Shown piece by piece: positions 22,826 to 34,761 of a DNA stretch of 64,000 nt. The notes beneath the pieces are model-generated. The model had not been told where the DNA came from and did no database searches. It saw nothing but the letters and a program-made list of their open reading frames with translations. Numbering within the stretch: position 1 is the stretch's first letter; each line of letters opens with the position of its first letter. A program made the position numbers and the translations under genes. Origin of the DNA: Antilocapra americana (Eukaryota; Chordata; Mammalia; Artiodactyla; Antilocapridae). The stretch covers positions 18,151,368 through 18,215,367 of the forward strand of contig ML664183.1 in the NCBI GenBank assembly GCA_007570785.1, in the 5' to 3' direction.

Positions 22826-23608
22826 ATATTGAAGGATATGTTTTAAAGAGTTAGCCAAGGAAAGAAACCGTGGCAAAGAGGCCAGTTTAAAGACTGAGGG
22901 GACAATCTAACAGAGAAGTCAAGACGATTTTTAAAATCCAAAAGATCATGGCACATCACACAAGCAGTAGGGATGGCAATTACCATTATACCAAGAGCTA
23001 TGGAGCTTGTGGATAAACATGTATTATCTAGAGGAACAGAAGTTTGTTCATAGTTTGACATGTTTGACTAATAGAATGTTTAACCTTCATGAGAAGGTAA
23101 AAATTCTTATTCAGTCATATCTTTTCTAATGATCTGTGCATAAAAATGTTTAACTTTGGAGGTGTAGAAATAATGTACATTGAATAAAAGATTATTAAAA
23201 TTGTTCTATTAAAATATATGAGAGTAATTTCAATTCAGGAAGAAGGAATGACATATATGAAAATCCATGATAAATTAAAATAGAGGAAAGAAGATAAAAG
23301 CAAGTTGGAAAGACCAGAAAGAAATAAGAAGTATATTTTTGTAGTGAAACTTCAGTATGTGAAAATTTAGTCTCAGAGTATATTTGTAAATAAGATGCTT
23401 AGTTTCCAGTGTGTTGCACTGTCCACCTGGTTATTAAATTTAGTACCTTTATCCAATTATGAGAGAAAATGTATTTTAATATAAATAGATTTTCTGAGTT
23501 AGATGATACAGCTGCTTTAGCAGGATAACTAAAATCAATATACCTTTGCCAGATATAATTTTCTCTTAATTTTTTCACATTTTATAAAAAATAAAGTAGG
23601 ATATATAT
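22826..23608. other. No gene; AT-rich unique sequence
   Basis: Nothing recognised. Confidence 0.5.
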
Positions 23609-23860
23609 GAAACTCCAGTACTTTGGCCACCTGATACGAAGAATTGACTCATTGGAAAAGACCCTGATGCTGGGAAAGATTGAAGGCAGGAGGAGAAGTG
23701 GATGACAGAGGATGAAATGGTTGGATGGCATCACCGACTCAATGGACATGAGTTTGGGCAAGCTCCAGGAGTTGGTGATGGACAGGGAAGCCTGGCGTAC
23801 TGCAGTCCATGGGGTGGCAAAGAGATGGAAATGACTGAGCAACTGAACTGAACTGAACTG
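23609..23860 (+). mobile_element. BovB LINE, 3' end
   Basis: From GAAACTCCAGTACTTTGGCC through GATGGCATCACCGACTCAAT to a four-fold AACTG pentamer tail at 23841-23860. The 5' truncation is severe. The clean simple-repeat tail is the RTE-type end produced by target-primed reverse transcription. Confidence 0.95.
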
Positions 23861-25289
23861 CTTAGTTCTCTATTAAATGTTTTGAAAAAACAAGAACTGC
23901 TCTTCTCACAATGTGTTTTTTTAATATAAAATTGTCTCTCATATCACATCAGTTGTAAATGCTTTAAAATTCTGAAGTCACTAAATAGGATTTAAATCAT
24001 TTTTACATTATTATGCCACTCATTTTGAGGTCCATGACATCAAAATATATTTTTAAAATTTGTAAAGTTTAGTTAAAATAATAAGTCCCTTGATCTCTCT
24101 TCATATGCATTCTAAGAATTATAACATAGTACTATTAACCATTAACTTGGTTAATGGTAAATTTTATAAAGTGTATAAGTGTGCCTATAGGCTAGTGTTC
24201 CTATGTGGTACTTTAGCTGCTTTGATAATTTCAGCAAGTCAATATGGTATATTCCAAAAAGTAAAGATGGATGAAAATGTGCCATTTTTCCAACCCTGTG
24301 TTTTCTGCATTATTTAACTTGAAAACTGAGCCCATGTTGCTACACTGGCAAATAATAAGCAGTAAACAAATCTCTTTTGATATACTAACAACAGTGAAAG
24401 GAATATAATTATCTAGTTCAACTAGCAGTTTCTAAACAAAGACTCAGTATCAGAAGCAGAACACTATAAAAGTGAGCAAAAATGTATTTTTCTTCTCCTT
24501 ATGTCATACCTCCATATTTTCTTATGGAATAATTGGGCTGTATGGGGAAAACAGAGGTACAGATCACTCCCGCCTTGACTTTGTCTGTCCTAAGACCAAA
24601 GTCACTTCAAAGTAAAAAGTGTTATGAGCAGAGATGCCTATTGGCTTCTCTTTTTCAGAGGAACTCAAGTAAAATGTGATTTCCAAGTGGAACATTAATC
24701 TATATTGTCTCTTTTTATCTTGGTGACTTAATTGGTTCAATCACTCTGGCATTAAGTACCTGAGGATTTACTAATTATGCCTATAGTCAGGAATGTTAAC
24801 TTGATTTCTACTCTGACCTTTTCATAGATGTTCTGACCCTTTCTTTAGTAAAACTTCCTTAGGTCATTTCTTTAATGAGGTTGAAAAATCTTACTTGGTC
24901 TGTTTGTTTCATAAATAACTTTTGCCCACAGTTTATGTATAGAATGCATTTAGAAATAGCACTGAGAAATTCACAAAAGGAAGTTTAATGGCTTCATTAA
25001 GATAAGGATTATAAATTCTAAAGATAAGACTTATAACCCAGGCATAGCTTATACTTGTCATGTTGTAATCGCCACCATATGTATGAGAATTTCATGAGAA
25101 GAAGCCAGGACAGTCAAACGTATGAAATTCCTGTTCACAGATAATACTCTTCAATTTTGTAAAGTCTGCCGTATAATTGTGTGTCAAGTAATCTTGGAAA
25201 ATTTAGAACATTTTGCATTTATTGAATAGCTGAAAAGTATAATTTTCATATCACAAATAATATTTGCCACACATAAAGATACAACTAAA
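23861..25289. other. No gene; AT-rich unique sequence
   Basis: About 1.4 kb. It contains a short inverted repeat at 24138-24158 (ACCATTAAC, three-base loop, GTTAATGGT) resembling a half of an HNF1-type site, otherwise unremarkable. Confidence 0.5.
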
Positions 25290-25450
25290 AATAAAATATA
25301 AGCCCCATGAGGACAAATATTTTTGTCTTTTGTCATTGGTTAATGTCAATCTTGGATGCCATATTGTGTGCTCCATGTGGCTAGAGGCCATATGTGTTCC
25401 TACTTACCAAATGCTTAGCCCCATGCCTGGTACATTTTTATACAAGTCCA
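25290..25450 (+). mobile_element. L2 LINE 3' end, diverged
   Basis: TAAGCCCCATGAGGACAAAT..TTGTC and later ATGCTTAGCCCCATGCCTGG fit the L2 3' end, with roughly 90 extra bases between them. Confidence 0.5.
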
Positions 25451-26296
25451 CAGGTGAATGTCTTTCATATACATGTATATATTTTTGTCTGTGATCTTAT
25501 CATACATAAAAACTTGTCTTTTTATTCATTATATCATAAATATATACCATGTTTAGATACACACTTATAAAAGATAATTTTAATGGCCATATAAGATCTA
25601 ACATAATATAATTTCCTTTTCGTTGCTCTTCTGGGATCTTTCTGTTCTTTCATTTGTTGTTGTTATAAAAACAATGCTTCAAAAAACAGGACATTGTTGT
25701 TTGCTATTACACAAATAATTGTCTTCTAATGACAGATCCTTAGAAGCAGAATTGATGGATGACAGTATGGTTGGTTCATAGACACAGTGCAAATATTCTA
25801 CTGAAGAATAAATAAAAGGAGTCACTCAGGCAGAGTTGTAGATTAAGTATAGTTATCATAACTATTTCCCTTTGCATACACTACTGAAATGAGTGGCCCT
25901 GAGGAAAAGAGTGTTTTGACTGGGAGCAAGTTCTGATAGTTCTCCTCTCCCTACCCTTCCTGCATAGAGTGCCATTTGTTAAAAAGAAAGAATCATAAGA
26001 ATACGTAGACAAGAAAGGACATGTAGACTGGATTGGAAATGTAGAGAGAGATCAGGGAAGCAGTAAAGAGCAAAAAAGATAGTGTGGGAAGATAGAAGAT
26101 AAACTGCATCTTGTGATATTGCAAAGATCTGCCTTTGCTTTAAACTAGTACTGTTTCTCAATGCGTGTCCAGTTTGGGCATATTTGGGAATGGTAAAGAT
26201 TTTCTTTGGAACATTCTGTATTTCAGTTCCTTCTATCTATTAATTCAAGTATCATCAGCATCACCATTAGAATTTCTGAGACATCAGAGAAAGGTA
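25451..26296. other. No gene; AT-rich unique sequence
   Basis: Nothing recognised. Confidence 0.5.
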
Positions 26297-27765
26297 CAGT
26301 TCAGTTCAGTCACTCAGTCATGTCTGACTCTTTGCAACCCCATGGAATACAGCATGCCAGTCCATCACCAGCTCCCAGATTTACTCAAACTCATGTCCAT
26401 TGAGTCGGTGATGCCATCCAACCATCTCATCCTGTGTTGTCCCCTTCTCCTCCTGCCTTCAGGGTCTTTTCAAATGTGTCAGTTCTTCACATCAGGTGGC
26501 CAAAGTATTGGGGTTTCAGCTTCAGCATCAGTCCTTCCAATGAATATTTGGGACTGATTTCCTTGAGGATGAACTGGTTGGATCTCCTTTCAGTCCAGTT
26601 CAAAAGCATCAATTCTTTGGCACTCAGCTTTCTTTAAAGTCCAGCTCTCACATCCGTACATGACTACTGGAAAAACCATAGCGTTGACTAGACAGACCTT
26701 TGTTGGCAAAGTAATGTCTCTGCTTTTAAGTATGCTGTATAGGTTGGTCATGGCTTTTCTTCCAAGGAGCAAATGTCTTTTAATTTCCTGGCTGCAGTCA
26801 CAATCTGCAGTGATTTTGGAGCTCAAAAAAATGAACTCTCTCACTGTTTCCTTTGATTCCCCATCTATTTACCATGAAGTGATGGGACCGGATTCCATGA
26901 TCTTAGTTTTATGAATGTTGAACTTTAAGCCAACTTTTCACTCTCTTCTTTCACTTTCATCATGAAGCTCTTTAGCTCTTCTTCACTTTCTGCCATAAGG
27001 GTAGTGCCATCTGCATATCTGAGGTTATTGATATTTCTCCTGGCAATCTTGTTTCCAGCTTGTGCTTCATCCAGCCCAGCGTTTCTCATGATTACTCTGC
27101 AGATAAGTTAAGAAAACAGGGTGACAATATACAGCCTTGACATACTCCTTTCCCTATTTGGAACCAGTCTCCTGTTCTAGGTCCAATTTAACTGTTATTT
27201 CCTGACCTGCATACAGATTTCTCTAGAGGCAGGTCAGGTCGTCTGGTTTTTCCATCTTTTTAACAGTTTTCTACAGTTTGTTGTGGTCCACAGAATCAAA
27301 GGCTTTGGCATAGTCAAAGAAACAGAAATAGATGTTTTTCTGGAACTCTCCTGTTTTTTTGATAATCCAATAGATGTTGGCAATCTGATCTCTGATTCCT
27401 CTGCCTTTTCTAAATCCAGCTTGAACATCTGGAATTTCAGTTTATGTACTATTGAAGCCTGACTTGGAGAATTTTAAGCATTACTTTACTAGCGTGTGAG
27501 ATGAGTGCAATTGTGCAGTAGTTTGAGCATTCTTTGGCGTTGCCTTTCTTTGGGATTGAAATGAAAACTGACATTTTCCAGTCCTGTGGCGACTGCTGAG
27601 TTTTCCAAATTTGCTGGCATGTTGAGTGCAGCACTTTCACAGCATCATCTTGCAGGATTTGAAATAGCTCAACTGCAATTCCATCACCTCCGCTAGCTTT
27701 GTTTATAGTGATGCTTCCCAAGGGTCACTTGACTTCACTTTTCAGAATGTCAGGGAACGGTGTGA
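26297..27765 (-). mobile_element. BovB LINE, 3' half with reverse transcriptase remnants
   Basis: About 1.47 kb of BovB in minus orientation: the CAGTTCAGTTCAGTCACTCA terminus is at the left and the 5' truncation near 27765. Minus-strand frames 27449-27721 (90 codons, containing ..IPKKGNAKECSNY.. and ISHASKVMLK) and 26590-26844 (84 codons, with ITLPTKVCLVNAMVFPVVMY) are pieces of the RTE reverse transcriptase. They are in broken frames with stops between, so no functional protein is made. It lies back-to-back with a second BovB at 27837. Confidence 0.93.
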
Positions 27766-27836
27766 CCACTTAATGGTACAGCTTGACTGCCAGGTAGACC
27801 CTTCTGTGGCAGTATGTTCCATCCTGAGGGTCTCTC

Positions 27837-28201
27837 TTTTGAACTGTGGTGTTGGAGAAGACTCTTGAGAGTCCCTTGGACTCAAGGCGATCCAACCAGT
27901 CCATCCTCAAGGAGATTAGTGCTGAGTGTTCATTTGAAGGACTGATGTTGAAGCTGAAACTCCAGTATTTTGGCCACCTGATGTGAAGAACTGACTCATT
28001 TGAGAAGACCTCGATGTTGGGAAAGATTGAGGGCAGGAGGAGAAGGGGACGGCAGACGATGAGATGGCCGGATGGCATCACTGACTCAATGGACATGAGT
28101 TTGAGTACACTCTGGGAGTTGGTGATGGACAGGGAGGCCTGGCGTGCTGCAGTCCATGGGGTCACAAAGAGCTGGACATGACTGAGTGACTGGACTGAAA
28201 T
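27837..28201 (+). mobile_element. BovB LINE, 3' end
   Basis: Begins TTTGAACTGTGGTGTTGGAG and runs to the terminal ACTGAGTGACTGGACTGAAA, 5'-truncated. It is the inverted counterpart of the 3' part of the copy at 26297-27765. About 70 bases between the two (27766-27836) are not assigned. Confidence 0.93.
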
Positions 28202-28753
28202 GAGGATCTCTTCAGCCTGTTCCCATTCACTTTTCTTTAATAAGAAGTTGCCATTGCCTAGCAGTGGATATTTATTGCTCAGAGATTTAGTGGGTAGTAT
28301 TTTCAGACATCAAAATGATTTGCATTTGTGCTTAAGAAAATTTTCCCAGGTGGTACAAAAGTTTATATTTTGATGTGACTGAGAAAGTTAATTGCATACA
28401 TAAGAACAAATTTTCTTTTTAAAAATTTTCCACCCATAGGGCTTCCTACACATCATAGACTGTATTTCAAGGTACTTAGAAGGATGTAGCCTCTTAAGTG
28501 AAACCCAGGCCCTGTCTCCACCATCATGTTTATGCACAGAATAATACTGCTGAAATTATAGAAGGGGTTAAGGGTGGCAGAATCTGGCCCAGTGAAATCA
28601 TCTAACTTAATGTACGAAAGATGTTTGGCAGGTTTAGCCATGTCTCTATCCCCTCATCTCCACTGTAAAATCAATGTTGGACATAAGAATAGGATGAGAT
28701 AACTTTGATTTTCAATGTGTATGGAAAGGGATACACAGTAAACTTTTCATTAT

Positions 28754-28790
28754 TGTTGTTGTTCAGTCACAAAGTCACGTCCAACTCTTT
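28754..28790 (-). mobile_element. Bov-tA/Bov-A SINE, tail fragment
   Basis: GTTGTTGTTCAGTCACAAAG followed by TCACGTCCAACTCTTT is the terminal 37 bases of a minus-strand Bov-A module. The rest is absent. Confidence 0.7.
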
Positions 28791-28797
28791 CATGAGT

Positions 28798-28940
28798 TTT
28801 ATTATATATAGTTTTATCACGGTGGTTTTGGGAAAACTGGAGAGCCACATGTAAAAAAAAATATTGCTGGATCATTCTTTAACTCCATATACAAAAATAA
28901 ACTCAAAATGGATTAAAGATGTAAATGTAAGATGAAAGAA
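28798..28940 (+). mobile_element. L1 ORF2 3' region, part 1
   Basis: GGTGGTTTTGGGAAAACTGG, AAAATAAACTCAAAATGG and ATTAAAGATGTAAATGTAAG are the well-known L1 ORF2 C-terminal coding words. Broken by the SINE at 28941-29140. Confidence 0.88.
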
Positions 28941-29140
28941 AGTGTAAGTGAAAGTGAAGTCGCTCAGTTGTGTCCAACTCTGCAACCCCATGGATTGTAG
29001 CCTACTAGGCTCCTCCAACCATGGGATTTTCCAGGCAAGAGTATTGGTGTGGGTTGCCATTTCCTTCTCCAGGGCATCTTCCCAACCCAGGAATCGAACC
29101 TGGGTCTCCCTCATTGTTGGCAGATGCTTTTATCATCTGA
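28941..29140 (-). mobile_element. Bov-tA SINE inside L1
   Basis: GTGAAAGTGAAGTCGCTCAG at the left end through GGCAGATGCTTTTATCATCT at the right. The final head bases are missing. Its insertion splits L1 ORF2, so it is younger than that L1. Confidence 0.92.
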
Positions 29141-30035
29141 AGTGGAAAACATAGGCAGAACACTCTTTGACATAGATCACAGCAACTTCTTTTTTGATTC
29201 ATCTACTGGAATAATGGAAGTGAAAGCAAAAATAAGTGGGGCCTACTTAAAAGGTTTTGCACAGCAAAGGAAACAATAAACTAAATGAAAAGACAACCCA
29301 AAGATTGGAAGAAATTATTCACAAATGGTGTGACTGATAAGGGATGTCTCCAAAATTTACAAAGAGCTTATGATGTTTAATAGCAGCAAAACAAACAGCC
29401 CACTCAAAAAATAGGCAAAAGACCTGAATAGACATTTCTCTGAAGAGGACATACAGATGGCCAAAAGATGTTTAACATCGCTAGTTATTAGAGAAATGCA
29501 AATCAAAACTACAGTGAGATATCACCTCACACCAGTCAAAATGGCTATCATCAAAAATTCCACACATAATAAGTGTTGGAAAGAGTGTGGAGAGAAGGCA
29601 ACCTTCCTACACTGTTGGTGGGAATGAAAATTGGCACAGCCACTATGAAGAACAGTAAGGACGTTCCTTAAAAACCTAAAATTAGAGCTAACATACGACC
29701 CTGCAGTCTCAGTCCTGGGCATATATCCAGAGAAAAGCATGATCCGAAAGGATACATGCACCCCAGTATTCATTGTACAACTGTTACAGTAGTCAAGACA
29801 TGGGAGAAAACTTAAATATTCATTGATAGAGGAATGGATAAGGAAGATGTGATACATATATACAATGGAAGCTTATTTAGCCATTAAGAAAATGAAATAA
29901 TGTCATTTGTAGCAACATGGATGGACCTAGAGAGTGTCATATTGAGTGACGTCAAACAGAGAAGGAGAAATATCATATGACATCTCTTGTATTTGGAATC
30001 TAAAAAAGAAATGATACAGAAAAAAGATCTATAGG
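29141..30035 (+). mobile_element. L1 ORF2 C-terminus and 3' UTR start, part 2
   Basis: Continues from AGGCAGAACACTCTTTGACA through CCAAAAGATGTTTAACATCG, ATTAGAGAAATGCAAATCAA, CACTGTTGGTGGGAATGAAA and ATATCCAGAGAAAAGCATGA to GGAATCTAAAAAAGAAATGA. Coding frames are broken (several stops). The copy stops about 50 bases into the 3' UTR, so the true 3' end is missing. Confidence 0.92.
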
Positions 30036-30600
30036 TACCAAGTTTTGTTTATGGATTTATTTGTCTCATTTCCTCAAAGCAAACATGAGCTCATTTTAGC
30101 GTATTTTTCTCTTAAGTCTTTTGTTGAGGATCTTTACTTTGCTAAAGTAGAATACTGTGGGTATTTTTTGTTTTATTCATTTATCATACATATATATTTT
30201 AATATTTATAAATACAATGTGTATGTATTTTTATATAGATTAGGGTTGCTTTCTAAGTGGATGAAATGTTAAGCTGATACTTTCTTGAATATAATTATCA
30301 TTTAAGAAACTAGATGGTTTAGAAAAGTTCTAGGTTCATTATATAGAATTCATGGAATACATGAGAATTGTTAGAGCAGAGAAATTGGTCATGTTTCAAT
30401 TTCTAAGAAAACGAGTCAGACAAATTTAGACTCCTTCATCTCCAGATAAGTAACTGAAATTGGTTCTGGCATATGGGGCAGAATTTTTTGCAAGATTGAT
30501 TTTTAGAAAAGGAAAAGTTGATCACTAAGATTTAGAGTAGCTTCACTATGATCACATCATGCAGTTGAACATCACTTTTTTATTCTGAATGAGTTACTCT
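30036..30600. other. No gene; AT-rich unique sequence
   Basis: Nothing recognised. Confidence 0.5.
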
Positions 30601-30802
30601 GTGCATGCTAATTCACTTTAGTGTTATCTGACTCTTTGCCACCCCATGGACTATAGCCCGCCAGGCTCCTTTGTCCATGGGATTTCTCAAGCAAGAATAC
30701 TGCAGTGGGTTGCCATGCCCTCCTCTGGGGAATCTTCCCTACCCAGGGATCAAACCCATGTCTCTTAAGTCTCTTGCTTTGGCAAACGGGTTCTTTACCA
30801 CT
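30601..30802 (-). mobile_element. Bov-tA SINE
   Basis: GTGCATGCTAATTCACTTTA at the left, then the minus-strand body (CCCCATGGACTATAGCCCGC) and the tRNA-like head to GGGTTCTTTACCACT. Confidence 0.92.
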
Positions 30803-31311
30803 CTACTGATAAGATTATTGAAATACTGCAGACACTATGCATCTAGGTTTTAGGAAGATGTACACCAGAGTTACCTGTGTTCTCCTTATCAGTGAGGGCA
30901 GGTTTGTGAGCTGAGTGACAGTCTTGTTAGGTAGATCTTTGAAGATTTGAATCATTAACTATAAACAGTATCATTAATAATGCCAACTTGACGGAAACTT
31001 TAGTCTGGCTCAATATATTAATTCACAGAGAAGCTTAATGACATACTGATAAAATTGAGGATATTAGAAGCTGGAAGGGTTAGTTCATATCTTGAATAAG
31101 GACACATCCAGAAATAACTCAACAGAAATAAATGGTAGATAGAAAAGAAAGCTTAAGAAGAATGTCACTTATGTAATATTTTCAAATAATAGATGTGAAA
31201 GAAGAAATGAGTTAAGTCTAAAAGTTACCAGAGGAAGGTATAGGACTGACAAATAGAAGTTTTAGGAAAATATATTTTGGTTTAGTGAAAGAAAGACATT
31301 GCTGTCTCGTA
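30803..31311. other. No gene; AT-rich unique sequence
   Basis: Nothing recognised. Confidence 0.5.
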
Positions 31312-31420
31312 TGGAAACCCACTCCAGTATTCTTACATAGGAAATCTCTGAACAGAGGACTCTGCAGGCCACAGTAAATGAGGTCACAACGAATTGGGCA
31401 TGGCTTAGCAACTAAACAAC
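31312..31420 (+). mobile_element. Bov-tA SINE, 3' half
   Basis: Starts TGGAAACCCACTCCAGTATT in the linker and ends GGCATGGCTTAGCAACTAAA. No tRNA-like head. Confidence 0.85.
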
Positions 31421-31639
31421 AGCAAAAGCTGTCTGCAATTGAAATGTACCATCTCAAGAGGTACCCACCAAGGTGTTCCACTATCAGTGAGCCCAGGGAC
31501 CACTGAATGAACACTTGGTTAGTGTGCGTCACTAGGGATTTGGTGTCCAGTTCCTTAAGAGTAATAAGGCAGGAGGATAGATGATGTGATAGCTCCAATG
31601 TTTAGAGGAACCCTCTGGTATTTGTAGTCTCACAAGACT

Positions 31640-31745
31640 TAATTGACTTCAAGTTCTTTGAGATAGAGACTTGATAATCATCCACGTGGCTTGTAGTACC
31701 TAATATAATATTTTGTACATCACAAATAGTGAATAGATAACTGAA
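31640..31745 (+). mobile_element. L2 LINE 3' end
   Basis: CAAGTTCTTTGAGATAGAGA..GTACCTAATATAATATTTTG..CAAATAGTGAATAGATA follows the L2 3' terminal order. Diverged. Confidence 0.5.
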
Positions 31746-32050
31746 ATAATAAACTCTATACTTTTTTCCATAGGAATTAGGATGTCCTAAGGTCTTCAGG
31801 ATACTATGTATAACCTGTGTTTATACAGCATGGGACACACTAGAACTTCAGGTATTCTTGCTCTCTTCTTGGGTGATATTACACCAAGTTTATTTTTGTC
31901 TGGATATATCCAAGTTACTTTGTTTAACGTTATTCATTAGAGGCAGTCTAATAGTCACTGGGAATGTTTATTCATCTTTATATCCCAAATGCCTGATTTA
32001 CAGTTGTTTGTCAGTAATGTTGAACTGCTTCCTGACTATACGTTAGAAAG
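31746..32050. other. No gene; unique sequence
   Basis: Nothing certain. 31935-32010 is faintly L2-like. Confidence 0.4.
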
Positions 32051-32237
32051 GCATGCTTCTGTGCTCAGTTGCGTCTGAATCTTTTTGACCCCATGGACTG
32101 TAGCCCTCAAACATCTGTGTTCATAGATTTTTTTCCAGGCAAGAATACTGGAGTGGGTTGCCATTTCTTCCTCCAGAGAATCTTCCCAACCCAGTTCTCC
32201 TGCATTGCAGTCATATTCTTTATCATCTGAGCCACCA
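32051..32237 (-). mobile_element. Bov-tA SINE, first of a tandem pair
   Basis: Minus-strand copy from GCATGCTTCTGTGCTCAGTT to ATCATCTGAGCCACCAA. About 30 bases around the B box are missing between CCCAACCCAG and TTCTCCTGC. Confidence 0.9.
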
Positions 32238-32438
32238 AGTGTGTGGAGTTGCTCAGTCGTGTCTGACTCTTTGCGACCCCACGGACTGTAGCCTACCAGG
32301 TTCCTCCATCCATGGGATTTTCCAGGCAAGAATACTGCTGAAATGGGTTGCCATTTCCTCCTCCACAAGATCTTCCCGACCCAGGGATTGAACCCGGGTC
32401 TCCAGTGCTTTACCATCTAAGCCACCAGGGAAGCCTCC
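32238..32438 (-). mobile_element. Bov-tA SINE, second of a tandem pair
   Basis: Starts directly at the end of the previous copy (GTGTGTGGAGTTGCTCAGTC) and runs to ..AAGCCACCAGGGAAGCCTCC. Better conserved than its neighbour, so probably the later insertion. Confidence 0.92.
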
Positions 32439-33318
32439 AGTGCATTAAAGCTTAGTTTTAAAAGATGAGTCAGAGCTCTGCAACAAGGAAGCATTAGGAA
32501 CAAAGAGGTGCAGCATAGTGTCATTTGGATCAGGTAAAATACCCTTGTAACTGGAGATAAAGTGTGATGGGGATGAGGTTGTAAGAAAAAATGGTACAGA
32601 TATAACATTGTTAGCACAGCTGAGACATAGAGGAATGGTCTTAAGTGCTGTGCCAAAGAATGCATCATGGGCCTCTGAAGTCCGTGGAAACTTTACTATC
32701 TCATGGGCATCTCTAAATTTTTAGTCGTTCTACTTTAGGACAACTCTAAACCCTTATGAGTATTTTCTATCCCTGGATCATATTCTTCAGGGACTGTTGG
32801 AAGGGGATGGGAAATTTACAAGGGAGTATTTATGTGGTACAACATGTTGAGATCAAACTTTCATTCTTGGGCGCAGATATTCCAGATATTTGTGCACACA
32901 GTTTACGTCTTGACTTTTCTTTCAAATGTATAAAGTACCAAGGTAGATATGTTTACTCAAGAAGTTATGTTACCATCTGTGCCCTTTGGGAGCTTGACTT
33001 TGCAATGGAGCCTTAATGCTTAGAATGCTGAGAGAGGCAGAGGTTATGGGGCTAGTGACAAAGTCTCTTTTCTTAGGCAGCTGCCATTCTCTCTGAGCCT
33101 AAGTGGATTCTTCCTAAAATTTGCTTCCCCAAGTGGCTACTTGTACTTCCTATCCAGTTGGTTAATTTTCAATGGATGTCAGCATTTGCTGCTAAGTTGA
33201 TCTGGAAATCTCTCTAATTTAACTCTTCATATGTATTACTGTTCCCTGATGATAATGGTAATAATTTTAATTGTGGCTTCAGATTTAACAAAGTAATTTA
33301 AGGAAATTGCTTTCTAAC
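32439..33318. other. No gene; unique sequence
   Basis: Plus-strand frame 32756-33016 (86 codons) and minus-strand 32417-32668 (83 codons) have no domain I recognise. Confidence 0.5.
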
Positions 33319-33341
33319 AGAGAGAGAGAGAGAGAGAGAGG
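33319..33341 (+). repeat. (AG)11 microsatellite
   Basis: Uninterrupted AG dinucleotides at 33319-33340 followed by GGTGC. Confidence 0.95.
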
Positions 33342-33719
33342 GTGCATCCAGTGTAGCTCTTAGACATGTTGAGTTTCTTCTTGGGGAAGCTGCGTTCAAT
33401 TACATGTGTATTTCATATACTGATCAACTTAGCTCCTAGCTGGGAGCTAAGAAATTATTTTCTGGTCTGCTGTCATTGTAATTTGTGCCTTCCTTAAAGT
33501 CTTTTGATATTTTCTCATTTACTAATGGTAATATTCCTCCTTTAGATTAATAAGGTCCTACAAGGGCCTGGGTCTTGCTTATACTTTCTCCGTTCCTCTC
33601 TTTGACAATATGAGCCTTGGTTCAATTCTTAGAACTTGCGCTGTTTTTCTCTAGCTTTTATGCATCTATTTCCTCTACCAGAAATGGAATGTGTTTTTCT
33701 TCTTTTTTCCTGTTATTGA

Positions 33720-34046
33720 GTTTAAGTTTGTACTTCTCACCTCACAACAGGCTGATACATTGAGAAATGAGTTCTTGGGGCAAGGGATAATGAAATGACT
33801 TTATTCGGAAAGCGAGTGGACTGAGAAGATGATGGACTAGTGTCCCAAAGAACTATCTTGCCCAGGGTTTGAATAGTTTCTTCTGTAGAACAAAGAGGAG
33901 GAGGTGAAGTGGTAAAATAAAAAGAGGTGATAAATTGTGCAAATATTTCCTGGTTCCTACCAGACTCTAGAGGAACTGTGTTGATGTCATCCTTCCTGCA
34001 GCTATTCACAGGTGGGCCTGATCAGAACGTTTCCTGTGCGCTAAAC
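33720..34046 (-). mobile_element. Possible LTR remnant, left part
   Basis: The minus-strand layout (a TTTATT, i.e. AATAAA on the minus strand, at about 33799, followed upstream by AGTGTCCCAAAGAACTATCT) suggests an old ERVL-like LTR. Ends are unclear and the call is weak. It is interrupted at 34047 by a hAT element and may continue to about 34440. Confidence 0.3.
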
Positions 34047-34348
34047 CAGCAGTCCCTACTCTTTTTGGCACCAGGGGCTGGTTTCATGGAAGACTATTTT
34101 CCACATACTTGAGTGGGAAGGGATGGTTTGGGGATGCTTCAAGCGCATTGTATTTATTATAGTGCTGCTAATATGACAGGAGGCAGAGTGAAGGAGGTAA
34201 TGCAAGTAATGGGGAACAGCTGTAAATACAGAAAAAGCTTCACTCTCATGCCTACCCCCATTGCTCACCTCCTGCTATGCAGCCCATGCCCAATTCCTAA
34301 CAGTCCTGAACCGGTCCTGGTCCGTGGCCAGGGGTTTTGGGACCCTTG
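34047..34348 (-). mobile_element. hAT-type nonautonomous DNA transposon
   Basis: Terminal inverted repeats are readable: CAGCAGTCCCTACTCTTTTTGG at the left and, on the opposite strand, CAAGGGTCCCAAAACCCCTGG at the right. An eight-base target duplication matches at six of eight positions (CGCTAAAC 34039-34046, AGCTAAGC 34349-34356). Eight-base duplications and CAGGGGTCCCC-type ends belong to hAT elements. Interior words such as ATGGAAGACTATTTTCCAC and TGTAAATACAG are familiar from a common mammalian family whose name I do not assign. No transposase. Confidence 0.8.
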
Positions 34349-34356
34349 AGCTAAGC

Positions 34357-34761
34357 AAAGGTGTTTTAGCTTAACACTCAGGCATGAGAGGCAGGATTCC
34401 TGAAGATGGATCATTATATATACTTTAAGCTATAGGCAATATCACTTTAGTGATTAAAGGGAAAAACAAAGGTGATAGAATACAAAGGCCAAAGTTAAAG
34501 AAACAGTCAGATTTGCTCTTCCCTATATACCTCTGGTTACTCCCAGCTCTCCTACAGGTTTCAACTCAGTTGACATTACTTGGAAGAATTCTGTTTTGAG
34601 CTCTTACCTATTTCAAATCCTGCTATAAGGTCATATACCATTGGTATAGTTATACTTGTCAATTATAATTTTATATTAATTTTATGTGATTTGGTTAAAG
34701 TCTTACTTTTTCACTAAAATGTAGAAACCCTGTCAGTCTTGTTCATCGTGGGCCTCAATGG
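34357..34761. other. No gene; mostly unassigned sequence
   Basis: The first 80 bases may be the rest of the LTR-like region; the rest is AT-rich unique DNA. Confidence 0.4.

Noticed and set aside
26590..27721. Reverse-transcriptase-like ORFs on the minus strand
   Set aside because: They are genuine BovB sequence but in separate broken frames of a truncated LINE, so not a host gene.
33428..33451. Hairpin CTTAGCTCC-TAGCTG-GGAGCTAAG resembling a small RNA precursor
   Set aside because: The nine-base stem is too short for a microRNA precursor and is within chance expectation for 64 kb.
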